In this document: positions 45,206-55,168 of the stretch, piece by piece | Numbering within the stretch: position 1 is the stretch's first letter | Layout: each line of letters begins with the position of its first letter | From: Immersiella caudata | Lineage: Eukaryota; Ascomycota; Sordariomycetes; Sordariales; Lasiosphaeriaceae | DNA length: 64,000 nt | Assembly: GCA_030512335.1 (NCBI GenBank) | Contig: JAULSU010000001.1 | Coordinates: 620,001 to 684,000, forward strand | Direction of reading: 5' to 3' | Notes under the pieces: generated by a model | Told to the model about the DNA's origin: nothing | What the model saw: the letters and a program-made list of their open reading frames with translations, nothing else | The model's database searches: none | Position numbers and translations under genes: made by a program

Positions 45206-46324
45206 ATGGCTCCCACACGCTCAGCCCTCTGGGCCGCCTCCCTCTTCGTCCTCTCCACCGGGATCACCGCCCTCCCCGGCGATCCCGCCGGCTACACCGC
45301 CGGCCACGAAGAGCCCCATCCAGCCTACGACGACCACCCCGGCAAGCCGCACCCCCTCTCTCCGGCTCACCTCCCCATCCCCTACCTCGGCTGCTACATC
45401 CACACCGATGAGCCCTACGCCCTCCCTCTGCACCATGCCGAATCCCCCGTCCTCACCCCCGCCAAATGCCACGCCCACTGCCAAAACCACGGCACCACCT
45501 ACTCCGGCGTCTCCCACGGCAACAAATGCTCCTGCTCCAACCATCCCCCCACCACCAAGCCCGCCCCCGAGCACGAATGCTCCCTCCCCTGCTCCGGCGA
45601 TCCGAACACCGCGTGCGGCGGAAAGAACCGCATCCACGTCTGGGGCGCCCCGCTCCCCGTCCGCGAACAGGTCGGCCCCTACAAATACCAAGGCTGCTTC
45701 ACCGACTCGCGCGACACCAAGTCCCTCACCGGCAAAGTCACCCGCGACGCCGAGATGACGCTCGAGAAATGCGCATCCGAATGCAAGGAGTACGCCTTCT
45801 TCGGCACCGAGTATGGCACGCAATGCTTCTGCGGCACCGAGCTGGAAGTTTATGCCAGGCGCAAGCCCCAGTACGAATGCGCTCAGCGCTGCGGTGGTGA
45901 TCCGAATGAGATCTGCGGTGATGCGGATAGACTCAGTGTGTACAGCAAGGGTGAGATGTCACCGATCAAGAACCCCGAGGTGGTGGGTGGTTTCAAGCTC
46001 AAGGGCTGCTGGTCGGATAGTGTCGCGGAGCGGTCGCTTGAGGGTAAGGTCCTCCGCGATGGGGAGATGACGGTGGAGCTTTGTGCCAAGTTTTGCAAGG
46101 GGAGCAAGTATATGGGCTTGGAGTTTGGGAGCCAGTGCTTCTGTGGGGATCACCTTGGAGGACACGCGGTGGGCAAGGATGAGTGCAGCTATTTGTGCGA
46201 GGGGAACAAGAAGGAGGTGTGTGGTGGATCGGCGAGGTTGAGTCTTTACGAGGTTGAGAAGGAGGAGAAGAAGTGTGGGGAGGGCAACTACGGGAAGAGG
46301 GAGGAGTGTGAGGGTGAGTATTAG
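45206..46324 (+). CDS. Secreted protein with three WSC domains
   Basis: ATG at 45206 (AGCC-ATG-G context) opens 372 residues. A signal peptide (about 1-22) is followed by a His/Pro-rich spacer and three WSC domains at about 59-146, 160-247 and 264-348. Each runs from GC[YFW] to CGG or CGD with eight spaced cysteines, for example LGCYIHTDEPYALPL, YQGCFTDSRDTKSLTGK and LKGCWSDSVAERSLEGK. WSC domains bind carbohydrate and occur in wall stress sensors and secreted oxidases or glucan-binding proteins. There is no TM helix or GPI signal, so it should be secreted or wall-bound. Codon bias changes from C-ending in the first part to G/T-ending in the third domain, perhaps a sign of mosaic origin. Confidence 0.88.
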   Translation: MAPTRSALWAASLFVLSTGITALPGDPAGYTAGHEEPHPAYDDHPGKPHPLSPAHLPIPYLGCYIHTDEPYALPLHHAESPVLTPAKCHAHCQNHGTTYSGVSHGNKCSCSNHPPTTKPAPEHECSLPCSGDPNTACGGKNRIHVWGAPLPVREQVGPYKYQGCFTDSRDTKSLTGKVTRDAEMTLEKCASECKEYAFFGTEYGTQCFCGTELEVYARRKPQYECAQRCGGDPNEICGDADRLSVYSKGEMSPIKNPEVVGGFKLKGCWSDSVAERSLEGKVLRDGEMTVELCAKFCKGSKYMGLEFGSQCFCGDHLGGHAVGKDECSYLCEGNKKEVCGGSARLSLYEVEKEEKKCGEGNYGKREECEGEY

Positions 46325-47030
46325 ATGCATGGGCGGGAGCTCGTGGTGTTGGTGGTGATGGGAAACTTGTCGAGGAATTCGGTGGATGAGGAGAAAATGG
46401 TGTTGGAGAGATATGCGGCGAGGAGGCAGCTCCTGTTGGTGTATCTAGGTGGTCCTGATCTTGTAATAAACTTGTGAGTAGCTATAAACTGTCTCTTTTG
46501 TCCTCGACTCCCTCGTGTTGTACACTGAAAGAGGGATTGGCAGCTTTCGCAACGAATGCCAAGTGTTGGCGGAGGCGAATGGACGGAGAGACGGCACCCC
46601 TGAATTGCTCATGCTCTGGCGCTGGCATGGTTTGCGCTCCATCCTCGCAAACAAGACAGCCTCTCGGATCTCCTTGCGTCATGCCTAGACCTTAGGCGGC
46701 TTGCCGAGCTCTGCCGCCTCGCTGCCTGGACAAAACATTATGCAGGTTCCCGCCAAGGTTGGGGAAGCGGGTGGTACGACATCCTTCAGGGGCTTTGTGT
46801 CCAATCGCGGGGTTTGCTGTGCCGTAAACTCCGTGGTCACTCGACTGACATGCGGGGTCTCCCAAGGCAGAAACCCCATATTCAGGGCTGACGCACTGGG
46901 ATTCCAGGTTGACCGGTTTCGAGCTTCTCCCTTCTTCAAAGTGCAATCCCCATCTCCCGCTAACGCAGGAGTCGGTCGCATTGTTGTCGTAACTTCCCCC
47001 TAGCAACACACAGAGCCGCTCCCAGCAACC
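46325..47030. other. Intergenic region
   Basis: No gene supported. It should hold the 3' end of the WSC gene and the promoter of the next one. Confidence 0.4.
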
Positions 47031-47682
47031 ATGGCCGACTTAACCAACGCCGCCCTCTCACCCGAGGATGCCGCGCTGCAAAAGGAACAAGAGATCTGGA
47101 AAAAGAACCAGCAGAAATACATGGAAGAGCTCAAGCAGAAATACCCAGATCTCAACATTGACGCCGATCCCAACTTCCTCAGCGGTACTCGCGAGGAGCA
47201 GATAGAGCGCATGGCGAAGCACGTCGAACACGTCGCGAAAGTCACTGGGCAACCGATGGCAAACGCGCCCATGCCTGGGCATGATGAGCCTTGGTGGAAG
47301 ACGTTTATTAACTTTGAGGTTGATCTCAAGGTAGGTTGACATGTAAGACAGCTTGGAGACATGTATCGCTGACGCTTCCACAAAGGAGACAGTCGATGAG
47401 AAAACCCGAAAGGATCTCGAAACCATCTCCCGAATCATGTACAGCGAGGGCCTGACTCCAGAGGCCATTGCGAAGGGGCGAGAAGCAGGCGAGAAGCTAC
47501 TTGCTGGGTATCCGACGATTGTCGAGCGAGCGAAGAGGTTCCTGTTTGATGATGAAGGACTGAAAAAGATTCGGGAAACTATACTCAAGTGCGAGGCCGA
47601 GGGGAGGCCGAGCCACTTTCCGTATCCGTTGGGTAAGGGGGGAAAGGTGGATGAGGAGGAGCTTGTTGAGAGTTTGGATTGA
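47031..47682 (+). CDS. Small conserved-looking hypothetical protein
   Basis: Join 47031-47330 and 47386-47682 gives 198 residues: MADLTNAALSPEDAALQKEQ at the start, charged helical sequence, a central HDEPWWKTFINFEVDLKETV and a helical C-terminal half ending EEELVESLD. The 55-base intron (GTAGGT donor, CGCTGAC branch, AAAG acceptor) is in phase 0. There is no signal peptide, TM segment or known motif. The composition (25% or more charged) suggests a soluble cytosolic or nuclear protein. I do not recognise the family. Confidence 0.75.
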
Positions 47683-47916
47683 GTGTGAAGGGGTGCTCGG
47701 ATGCCGTGCTCTTTTTTCTTCCTGTCCCGTCAAGTGTCTGTCCGAATGGGAGGTTACCGTCTGGATTCCTCTGCTGTCATCGACATTAGCTCGTCAATTC
47801 GATGCACTGGTTTGAAGGAGTCTTACCATGTTATACCCACTTGCCCACTCAGCCCGACTGCAGTCTGCGGCAGTGTGCCGTGGGGAAGCCAGTCGATGGC
47901 GCCCCTTTGGCAGCCA

Positions 47917-48300
47917 TCAAAGAGTAAAGCCCAGCACCCAAACCAACACAACCCCCAAAGCCAACCCCCTTATCGACAGACCGTTCCTCCGCCCCATGCT
48001 CTCCTGCGCCCACAACACCACTGTCTCATTATTCGACCTGTCCAAATTATCATAAAAACAATCAGAAAAGCTTGCCGCCGTGTCCCCATCCGTCTTGTAA
48101 ACCCTTGACTCTGGAATCTCGCACCAGATGTAGCAGTCGTCGATGACGCTGGTGGGACTCGGGCTGCAACAGCCAACCATGGCTGGTTTGGATGCATTTG
48201 TGACGGGTGCCAAGGCAAAATTAATGTTTTTGGGTATGGGGAGCCCGCTGGGGTCAGGGAGACTTGTTGGGCCCCAACAGGGAATTCGACGTGGCTCCAT
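47917..48300 (-). CDS. Small Cys-containing protein with C-terminal hydrophobic anchor
   Basis: ATG at 48298-48300 opens 127 codons. The central part has CCSPSPTSVIDDCYIWCEIP and FSDCFYDNLDRSNNETVV with Asn-linked glycosylation motifs. The last residues (GLALGVVLVWVLGFTL) are a hydrophobic tail suiting a GPI signal or tail anchor. The frame is open further upstream to 48405, but MEPRRIPCWG is a sensible start. The N-terminus is not a clear signal peptide. Small fungal proteins with a CC-CYxWCE pattern and GPI tail exist to my recollection, unnamed. The gene converges with the 47.0 kb gene. Confidence 0.5.
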   Translation of the reverse strand: MEPRRIPCWGPTSLPDPSGLPIPKNINFALAPVTNASKPAMVGCCSPSPTSVIDDCYIWCEIPESRVYKTDGDTAASFSDCFYDNLDRSNNETVVLWAQESMGRRNGLSIRGLALGVVLVWVLGFTL

Positions 48301-48999
48301 TGTTGCTTGATTTTTTGGTCGTGGCTTAAAGATATGGGGGGGGGGAGGGGAGGGGTTCCGTTGTCGCGGGTTATCCAGGTGCGGAGACGCTTCTGGAGCG
48401 TTCATCTCTGCGAGAGTAGACGCTGCTCTTATATCCTATGGCGGGGCGGTTTTGTCGCCTTGGCGAGGGGTTCCAATGGCATGGGCCCAGAATTGGCCAC
48501 ACCGTCTTGGCTGTTGATCTCCAACTGGGCTGTGTGGCTCGCACTCCATGGAAACCGTGCCTTCGCCGTGCCGTCCGATCCGACCGCTGGAGCACTTGGC
48601 TCCAGACATCCTAGTTGCCCCGATGAGCGCAAATGCCTTGTTCCTATGCTGATGACGCTACAAAGCCGCCATACTCCACGGCTCGGTGCGTTTGCAGTTT
48701 TGGAGGTTTTGGAGGTTTGGCGGACGGGTTTCTCTCGACGTTAAAAACTAACTCGGTCGCATCCGTCGGCGTCTAGTGCCGTGGAATCGACCAAGATGGA
48801 GCCTGAGGAGGTCCAGAGGTTAGTCGTCGCTCTGTCGCGAGATCAGAAGAGGGATCGCTAATTTTGTACTGATTTGATCGATCCGTCGCGATTTTGATGG
48901 TGATTCGCAATCTGGCCTTTGCAATCAGGGGGTGGCAATCCAGACTTCAGAGGTCTGGGCGACGCTCGTAGAGTCTTCGCGTCGTACGAGACATGGTAA
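48301..48999. other. Intergenic region
   Basis: A short ATG frame at 48794 (MEPEEVQRLVVALSRDQKRD) is too small to call; otherwise nothing. Confidence 0.35.
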
Positions 49000-51155
49000 C
49001 TAAAGTATGTGAAATGTTGTTCTCCGGCAGTCTCGAAATTTATGCGGGATCCCTTGCATGCTGTCAAATTTACTGAAGGGGGCGATGAGTTGCTGATACA
49101 ACTCAGGTATATATGCTGTCAGAGGGATACCATCGACGTATGCATCGCTAATGAGTTGAAAGGTAGGAAAGGCCCCTGCATTGTCCGAGTCCTTCAGCTG
49201 CGGAACATTGTTGCGGCTCAACTGCTCCGGCCATCGCTTGGGAGTTCCGATAGCTGCAGGTGCGCTCTGGCTTCTCTCCAGCGTACCACCTCGAGGACGA
49301 AGCACAAAGGGCACGATGCTGTTGTTTAACAGGCAAACCATATCGCCCACTTTTGTGTCGTCTGCAGAGACGCCGATTAATCATCTTTCGGTCGTGAATA
49401 GACACCGGCCTCGCATGGTCAATGCGACAAGCTCGACATATGCCGGCCATTTGTCCAAGATTTCTGGTAGGCTGAATCCCGAATCAGCCAACTTGGACAG
49501 AAACTCGCGACGGAAGCGAATTTCTTGACTGAAATAGGAGTTGCTGGGTACGTGATGCCAGTCTGCCACCAGTGATCTAGCGATAACCACCATGAGGTGT
49601 TCGTTGGAGTACAGGTAACAGTTCCCTCGAGCGCTGGAAGGAAACTTCATGTTGTCCAGGTGCGATACAAACGCATGGACAAAGTCGTTGATAGCGGCTT
49701 TGGCGAGGTGCGTACACCCAGACACACTGGCTGTGTTAAGTACCTCAACGTCCAATGGAACAGTGGCGCTCACAGTATCCAAAGAAATGCCCGTCGTCAC
49801 AAGACATTTCCCGCCGTTTCCATATGGTACCACTGTCTCCCTCCGGTCTAGGCGGCTGGAGGCTGACGAATACCCCAAACTAGACCAGATGACTGAAAAG
49901 TTGTAATGCTTACGCAGTGGTTCGAAGCGGAGGATGCCGGTCCAGTCAATAACCCATGAAGGGAACTTCCGGTCTCTTGTTAGGAAATGGGACTCTGAAT
50001 TCCGGGGCCGAAACGCTGTAACAAGCTGAAGAACATAGGATAGCGTCTGGGCCGTGGGAGTGATCTCCGAGGACCATATCATTGAAGGTGTGAAATTGGC
50101 GTACAATTCCTCGATTGAAAGCGTATAGTCAACCTCTTCGATGACTTGGGACCACTCGGCGGAGTCTGAGCCTCCGCGCTGAAAGATGCCGTACAACGCA
50201 TAGAGCCGGTCTCTGGGGTCTGCGCAATCGAAATGTGCAAATCTCACGAGGGTTTCGAGTGGGTGCAGGAGCTGGGCGTTGTCTCGCGCATTTCGCATTC
50301 GTGATACCGTTTGCATGTTGGTGAGATGTTCCTCGTTGAAAGATTCCATCCTGTGGCTGAAGAGCTCCTCCATCGACCTTTCGAGGGTGTCCCAACAGAT
50401 GCTCCAGGAACCGCAGTGCACAACGACATGCTTGGCCAAGACCACCTCTTGGACGATCCAGCGGCGACGAAACCACGGTCGATCGAGAAACCACTGGAGC
50501 GAGGGACGACCCGAGTTCCGCATAAAGGTTGTCACCATTCTGTTGACCTCAAGTCGTTTCCTCCATATCCCAACCTTTTCCGACTGTGTGAGGTATCGAT
50601 GCGGTTCGCCCTCAGAGACCAAGCCGGCTAAATCCTGGAAGAATTTCATAGCCAAAGCCTCGTGTCCCCGGGCGTCTGGATCCCTCCCTAACCAAACTAT
50701 AACGGACGCTGCCTGGCTGTAAACTTTGGGCATGTTGGTGACTTGACTGTTTCGCTCCACGACGTCAACCTGATTGATGCAGACAGCGTCGACCCAGAGA
50801 ACAAGCGTCTCGTCCGGTTTCCGCAAGTTTTGGAGGGCCGAATGGAGGTTTTCGGTGATCTGGATCAATCCGCTTTGCTTCGCGACTTCGCTCTTCGTCA
50901 CTTCCAGCGTTTCCGGGAAGACAGGCTCACCCCAGGTATAAGAGAGCGCATGGTACTGAGCTTCCGGGGAGGCTGGAACCAGTTGTAGGTGCTCTCAAAA
51001 ACTGGAATTACGGTTTCGATAAGATGGCAGCGAAGCGGAGATTCAGGGTCGGTGGATGGCAGGAGGTGAAGCAGCCTAACTGAGAAGACGTCCTTGCCCC
51101 ACCCACTTGCCAGCGGGAGGTACGCATACTGGTTGGGTAGTGCCGCGGACGCCAT
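49000..51155 (-). CDS. HET-domain protein (het-6-like) with one in-frame TGA
   Basis: Exon 1 starts at 51155 (MASAALPNQYAYLPLASGWG, PESPLRCHLIET). Exon 2 runs from 50955 to TAG at 49000-49002.The intron has acceptor GCTCAG at 50956; the donor is GTAATT at 51011 or a nearby GTTTTT, both in frame. HET motifs: YHALSYTWG, LVLWVDAVCINQVD, RPWFRRRWIVQEVVLAKH, DPRDRLYALYGIFQ. TGA at 49381-49383 (codon 573 with the first donor) interrupts LFTTER-stop-LIGVSADDTKVGDMVCLL. This C-terminal block is conserved in het-6 relatives, where Gly stands at the stop. A further 127 residues remain in frame. The HET module is intact, so a truncated product could still act. Only one lesion is visible. Confidence 0.78.
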
Positions 51156-51600
51156 GGGATGAGAATGCCGCCGGTGCGGAGGAAACGCAATTCACGACGA
51201 AGTAGATGATACGGTTCCTGGTGGTGGAGAGGGCCGCAACCGCGAGGCTCTGCCAAACGAGAGATGGATCACATCGGATGCGGGGAGACCTGAGGCGCAG
51301 TTCAAGGGATGTTCAGGTGGGGAGATGCGGGGCTGCCTCAGGCCTTTGACAGCCGGCCCCGATGCCGCAGCTGGACAGGCGCGCCTGCCATCCATGCTCG
51401 TTGAGACGGAAGCCACGTTGACAGGTGCAAAATCAATGCCCAGAGTGACTAAGCGAACTTTGTTCATCGGCGTCAAGAACTGGACCCTCGACAAAATCAG
51501 CCAACAATTCTGATCCGAACAAATCGGAGGACGGAACAAGCCGAGAGGCGGGTCGCGGTTTTGGGAGCAAAATTCAGGCCTGGACCCTGCGCGGTATTGA
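51156..51600. other. Flank of het-6-like gene
   Basis: No gene supported. A long minus-strand frame (51192-51725) has no motif and runs into repeat sequence. Confidence 0.35.
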
Positions 51601-52160
51601 CCTGCCAGGGCATACACTTGGCCTGGGGTAGAAAGCCTTGGCAGGTCGGGGTTACAGTTGGCCCCTGATTGAAACCCTGGGCTGAGGCTAACCCTAACCC
51701 TGCAGCATTCCAGGCCCTCAACCACAACTGCGAAGGCCTGAAGCGAAGGAAGCCTTAGCTATATAACTTCAAAGGCTTGCATTGCACTATTTAGTGGTAT
51801 GGAAACCCCATGAGAAAAAAAACCCCCCATTACATAGCCTTTGTTTCAGCCGTTCCACTAGTAATTTTATTATATTTTTATTCCTTATTCTTAGCGTGGT
51901 GCAAACGTTTAAAGTTGTAAAGCTTGGGCTTCCTTTCATACAGGCCTTTGCAGTGGTCGTTCAGGGCCTTCAGGGCCTTCACAGCCAAGCAGTGGTGTTT
52001 TTAGTAGGATTTCAATCAGGGGGTCGGGGTAGAAACAGCCTAGTTTCCTGCGACGAATCTGGGCACACAAAATTTCCTTTCTCGTTCGCAATCCTGAGCT
52101 GGGGTGAGCTGTGGCTGATTGTCCTGAGCTTCCCCTGATTCTTCCCTGAGCTAGGGTGAT
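51600..52160. repeat. Dispersed repeat, copy 1
   Basis: Two stretches here recur in rearranged or inverted form at 61.7-61.9 kb. One contains GTAGAAAGCCTTGGCA, then GGGGTTACAGTTGGCCC (about 51627-51664). The other starts TTTCCTGCGACGAATCTGGG at 52044 and matches 61777-61813 on the opposite strand over 37 bases with one mismatch. The CTGAGGCTAACCCTA string also occurs in both. The stretch between is AT-rich. It is probably a degraded non-autonomous transposon; no terminal repeat was delimited. Confidence 0.65.
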
Positions 52161-52679
52161 CCCATACTCCGCCGCAGCACAGCTTTAGAGGCCCCCTTTC
52201 AGTCCCCCTGGCTAAAGTTTCCTCTTGATGGAAAGCAGATGACGCGTAATTTGTAAGGATAGCTCCCAGGCAATCCAATTACGACGTACACGCGTACTCG
52301 GTGTGCGTGTGACTCGGCCTGGAAGGCCTATTGTCAAAGCTGAGCAACCCCATGGCCCACCAAAAACTCAAAACAAACCAGGCTGGGACCCAATTACACC
52401 AATTCAACCCTATAGCATCTATGCCACAGAGGGATGCGGTACAGATGGAGTCGCTGACGACAACAGCAACGTCACCTGTGCTTTTACTGTTGTTAACAAG
52501 TTATTCTTTACGGTACTATTAGCCATATATAGGCTGTCTATTAAATTTTTAAGTCCTGCCAGAGAGATGTTAGAGAATTTAGTGATGTGATCGGTTAGGT
52601 TTGTGATAAAGTTTTCATCTTTATAGGACCTGACCTCGTTGATACTTAGGTACGGATACTTCTCCTGGGCAGATATTTA
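52161..52679. other. AT-rich region, no gene
   Basis: Rich in TTA, TAA and TATA words, without a coding frame of note. The composition contrasts with the GC-rich genes and suits RIP-altered repeat DNA. Confidence 0.45.
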
Positions 52680-52990
52680 TTCTGCCGGCAGAAAATCATG
52701 TAGCGTCTAACTCTCGCTCCTCCGTATTCTGCACCGCTTTTACCGGCAGAATATGAGACTTAGTTCTCAGCTACGAGACTATATTTTATCCCCGCTACTG
52801 TGTGCTACGTACCTTTTCTACCGGCAGAAATTCACCGCCCAATGCCAGCGACCCAGTTCTCGGCCACGAACCTATAAATAGTCCCTGCTACCGTGCGGTA
52901 CGTACCTTTTCTACCGGCAGAATTCACTGTTTAGCGTAAGCGGCCCAGTTCTCGCCCCAGGCCCAGATCTTGTTTCTGCTACTTTACTTC
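52680..52990 (+). repeat. Minisatellite with about 100-base units carrying ACCGGCAGAA
   Basis: Degenerate tandem units each contain a TTTTCTACCGGCAGAA-like core (cores near 52680, 52740, 52818 and 52908), a CCCAGTTCTCGGCC-like box and a TATATTTT or CTATAAATAG TATA-like string. The last two full units are the most alike. Sequence between cores diverges. Confidence 0.7.
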
Positions 52991-53260
52991 AAACCTGTTC
53001 TGCCACGACAAGACGTTCTTCTAATCCGCGCTCGACTGCTGATCCTAGCATCAAAAATTCATTATGACGCTAAAGCTGATCTAACTTTTGCTCTCATACG
53101 CTAGGTTGTTACATATTTGAGAAGCATAAGATCTACCAATAAAAATCCTTATACTATCACTAACTAAGAGTTCCAGGATGTCTAGGGACAGCTCTACACT
53201 ATTCTCAGAGCCGGAGGGCGACGTTAACCCGGACAATCTAGATTGTAATGGGCTAAGGTA

Positions 53261-53420
53261 GTGTGTTGCAACTAGCTAGGCCTTCGCTACGAAGACGCAA
53301 AACACGAGGAAAGGAACATGAGGAAAGGAGAAGAGAGAGGTCAGATGGGCTTCGCCCATCTTCCTATATACATGATGGTGTTGGTCTGACCAGAGGCTAA
53401 TAGAAGATTCTGGCGACGTC
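53261..53420. repeat. Possible LTR fragment of a Ty1/copia-like element
   Basis: Begins TGTTGCAACTAGCTAGGCC and carries an AGG/GAGAAG purine-rich block and a perfect hairpin (GATGGGC-TTC-GCCCATC, about 53345-53361), then TGTTGGTCTGACCAGAGGC. This layout is like LTRs of fungal copia elements as I remember them. No partner LTR or polymerase frame is seen, so a solo or degraded LTR is the most I can claim. Confidence 0.3.
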
Positions 53421-53724
53421 AGTGCGGTCGCCAGAAATGGGAATAGCTTCATCTGGGTGGGGCTGTGCCCACCTCACAGCACGGTCGAGGGTTGCCGAGA
53501 CCATCACGGGCCGCAGCTCGTTACACATACGGGTTAGTCTCATCAGAGGATTGCAGGTGCGATCAAAAGTCAAACGGCGCGCGGCGAGAGGGCCCAGGCG
53601 AGACGATCCAAGTGGTGACCCACAAAATTCTACACAGCCTTTGGCAATTCTGCCGCGATCTGCGACAAAACCTCGACGCTCAGCCCCCGTAACAGATCCA
53701 CAAAACTGTCTAGTTTCGCTACTT

Positions 53725-53746
53725 GTTTCTTCGGTACCGAAGAAAC
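53725..53746. repeat. Perfect 22-base palindrome centred on GGTACC
   Basis: Bases 53725-53746 equal their own reverse complement (GTTTCTTC-GGTACC-GAAGAAAC). Flanking bases do not extend it. It lies at the 5' end of a minus-strand ATG frame (53759-53397) of unknown meaning. Confidence 0.9.
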
Positions 53747-53851
53747 GGGCACTAGACATTCGGAAGCTTCGCGTAGCAGTTCTCTACACATCAGGCATTG
53801 GGACGGAGCTCCGCTACAACCCTGCTCGTTGAACCCACCGAAAGATGTTTG

Positions 53852-54399
53852 CTAATGATGGTTAGAGCACAACCCCTTCGTTCCCTCTTCTTTTCCACGA
53901 CAATAACTGACCACCCTATTCAACAGCCATTTGTGCGCTGCATAAACTTCTGCCGCTCTCCGCCCTAGCCTCGACAGTTTTGCTCCGCGATGCCCTTCCT
54001 CCACTAAAGTTCGACAACACCCGTACCGATCCTTGTCCGCGACCAGTTCTTGTTTCTTGAGCTCTTCGTGAGGGGAAGAATGTAGCGGAACTACCGGCGT
54101 CTGAGCAGGACCGAGGCAAGTTCGAGCCTGTGGAGGGTAGCTGTCGAGAGCAGGGCGGGATTGTTGGTATCGAGGATTTTGTCGAGGGCAACAAGACAAG
54201 AGGCGGTCGAGGGGGCAGGGCGATTGTCGGTAATCTTACCGAGCAGGTCGTGGCGGAGATGGTCGTGCGCGCAAGTTCGAGCTTTTGTGAGGGACGCAAT
54301 CGACCGAATCGCTAACGCTGTAGCTCCGGCCAGCACCAGCCCAGTCTTCGGGGCAGGTACCGTAGGGCTGCAAGCTGGAGAGATACAATAACGTTCCAC
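53852..54399 (-). pseudogene. Unknown protein split by a frameshift
   Basis: Two adjoining minus-strand frames look like one protein. The first has KTGLVLAGATALAIRSIASL (hydrophobic), then HDLLGKITDNRPAPSTASCL and VALDKILDTNNPALLSTATL. The second has SSPHEELKKQELVADKDRYG, CCRTLVEEGHRGAKLSRLGR and AAEVYAAHKWLLNRVVSYCR, ending at TAG 53852-53854. They overlap near 54090-54120, where a one-base shift joins them. There is no ATG at the 5' end. The family is unknown. It may be a decayed accessory gene. Confidence 0.4.
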
Positions 54400-55168
54400 A
54401 GGAGATCCGGATGCAACTATATGCTGATGATCAACAGCATCATGACCGTAAAGCGGAAGCGACGAGACTCAAACCCATGCACATCCGGCCAACCCATGGT
54501 TATTAATAATTATATCCCAGCTTATCCTTGCTAACTCGTGACTAAATCGGACCTTTTTAAACCCAGCCCGATAATACGTGCTCCTCAACAGCGTCCTCTG
54601 CCCCTTACCATTCCTGGATTTCGGGAGGATGCAATCGTAGCTTACTGTGAATGGCATTGTTCCAAAGTTCGGCGTGAGGATAAAAAGCAGCAGTATCAGC
54701 TGGCCCTCTAACTTGATTCCTCAATTAGATAAAGGTTTTAATCTAGAGCTTATTCGCAAGGACAATAACGCTTAGTTTTTTATTAACCACAGGGTACTGG
54801 AAGGTGTGGCACGGCTGTTCGTTCGTGACGTAACAGTTTTTATAAATCAGTACAATATATCCTAGACCAGTGATAGAGCAAGTTCGTTACATTGACAAAA
54901 GTGAACCTGCTTAAGTGGTGACCTGTGAGTTTGTAGTGTATCCCAAGATCTAAGACATCGCTTCCACTTATTCCACTTTGCTCAGCTCCAAATCATCCAT
55001 ATAAAACACACCCAGTAACGCCCGCCCCGTTTGTTCCCAAAGACGGAAAAGTAAAATTTCTGCCCTCTCGCCTCCGTTGTAAAGACCGCTCTCGTTCCTA
55101 CTCTGTGTAAAGAGATATCGTCGAAAAAGTCCACTTTGACCAGTCAGCCAAGTCTCAGACACTCAGTT
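54400..55168. other. AT-rich intergenic region
   Basis: TTATTAATAATTATAT and similar words around 54495-54960; no coding frame. This probably is altered repeat DNA next to the bZIP gene's 3' end. Confidence 0.45.

Noticed and set aside
21233..49383. TGA recoding (selenocysteine or reassigned codon) to explain lone TGA stops
   Set aside because: The intact esterase, regulator, two-TM and nitrilase genes end at TGA, no SECIS-like need is apparent in these families, and two of the three sites (P450, het-6-like) stand where Gly, not Cys or Trp, is expected.
51685..51702. Interstitial telomere repeat (AACCCTAACCC)
   Set aside because: Only two units; no array and no partner at the second repeat copy.
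51192..51725. 177-codon minus-strand frame beside the het-6-like gene
   Set aside because: Runs into the dispersed repeat and has no protein-like features.
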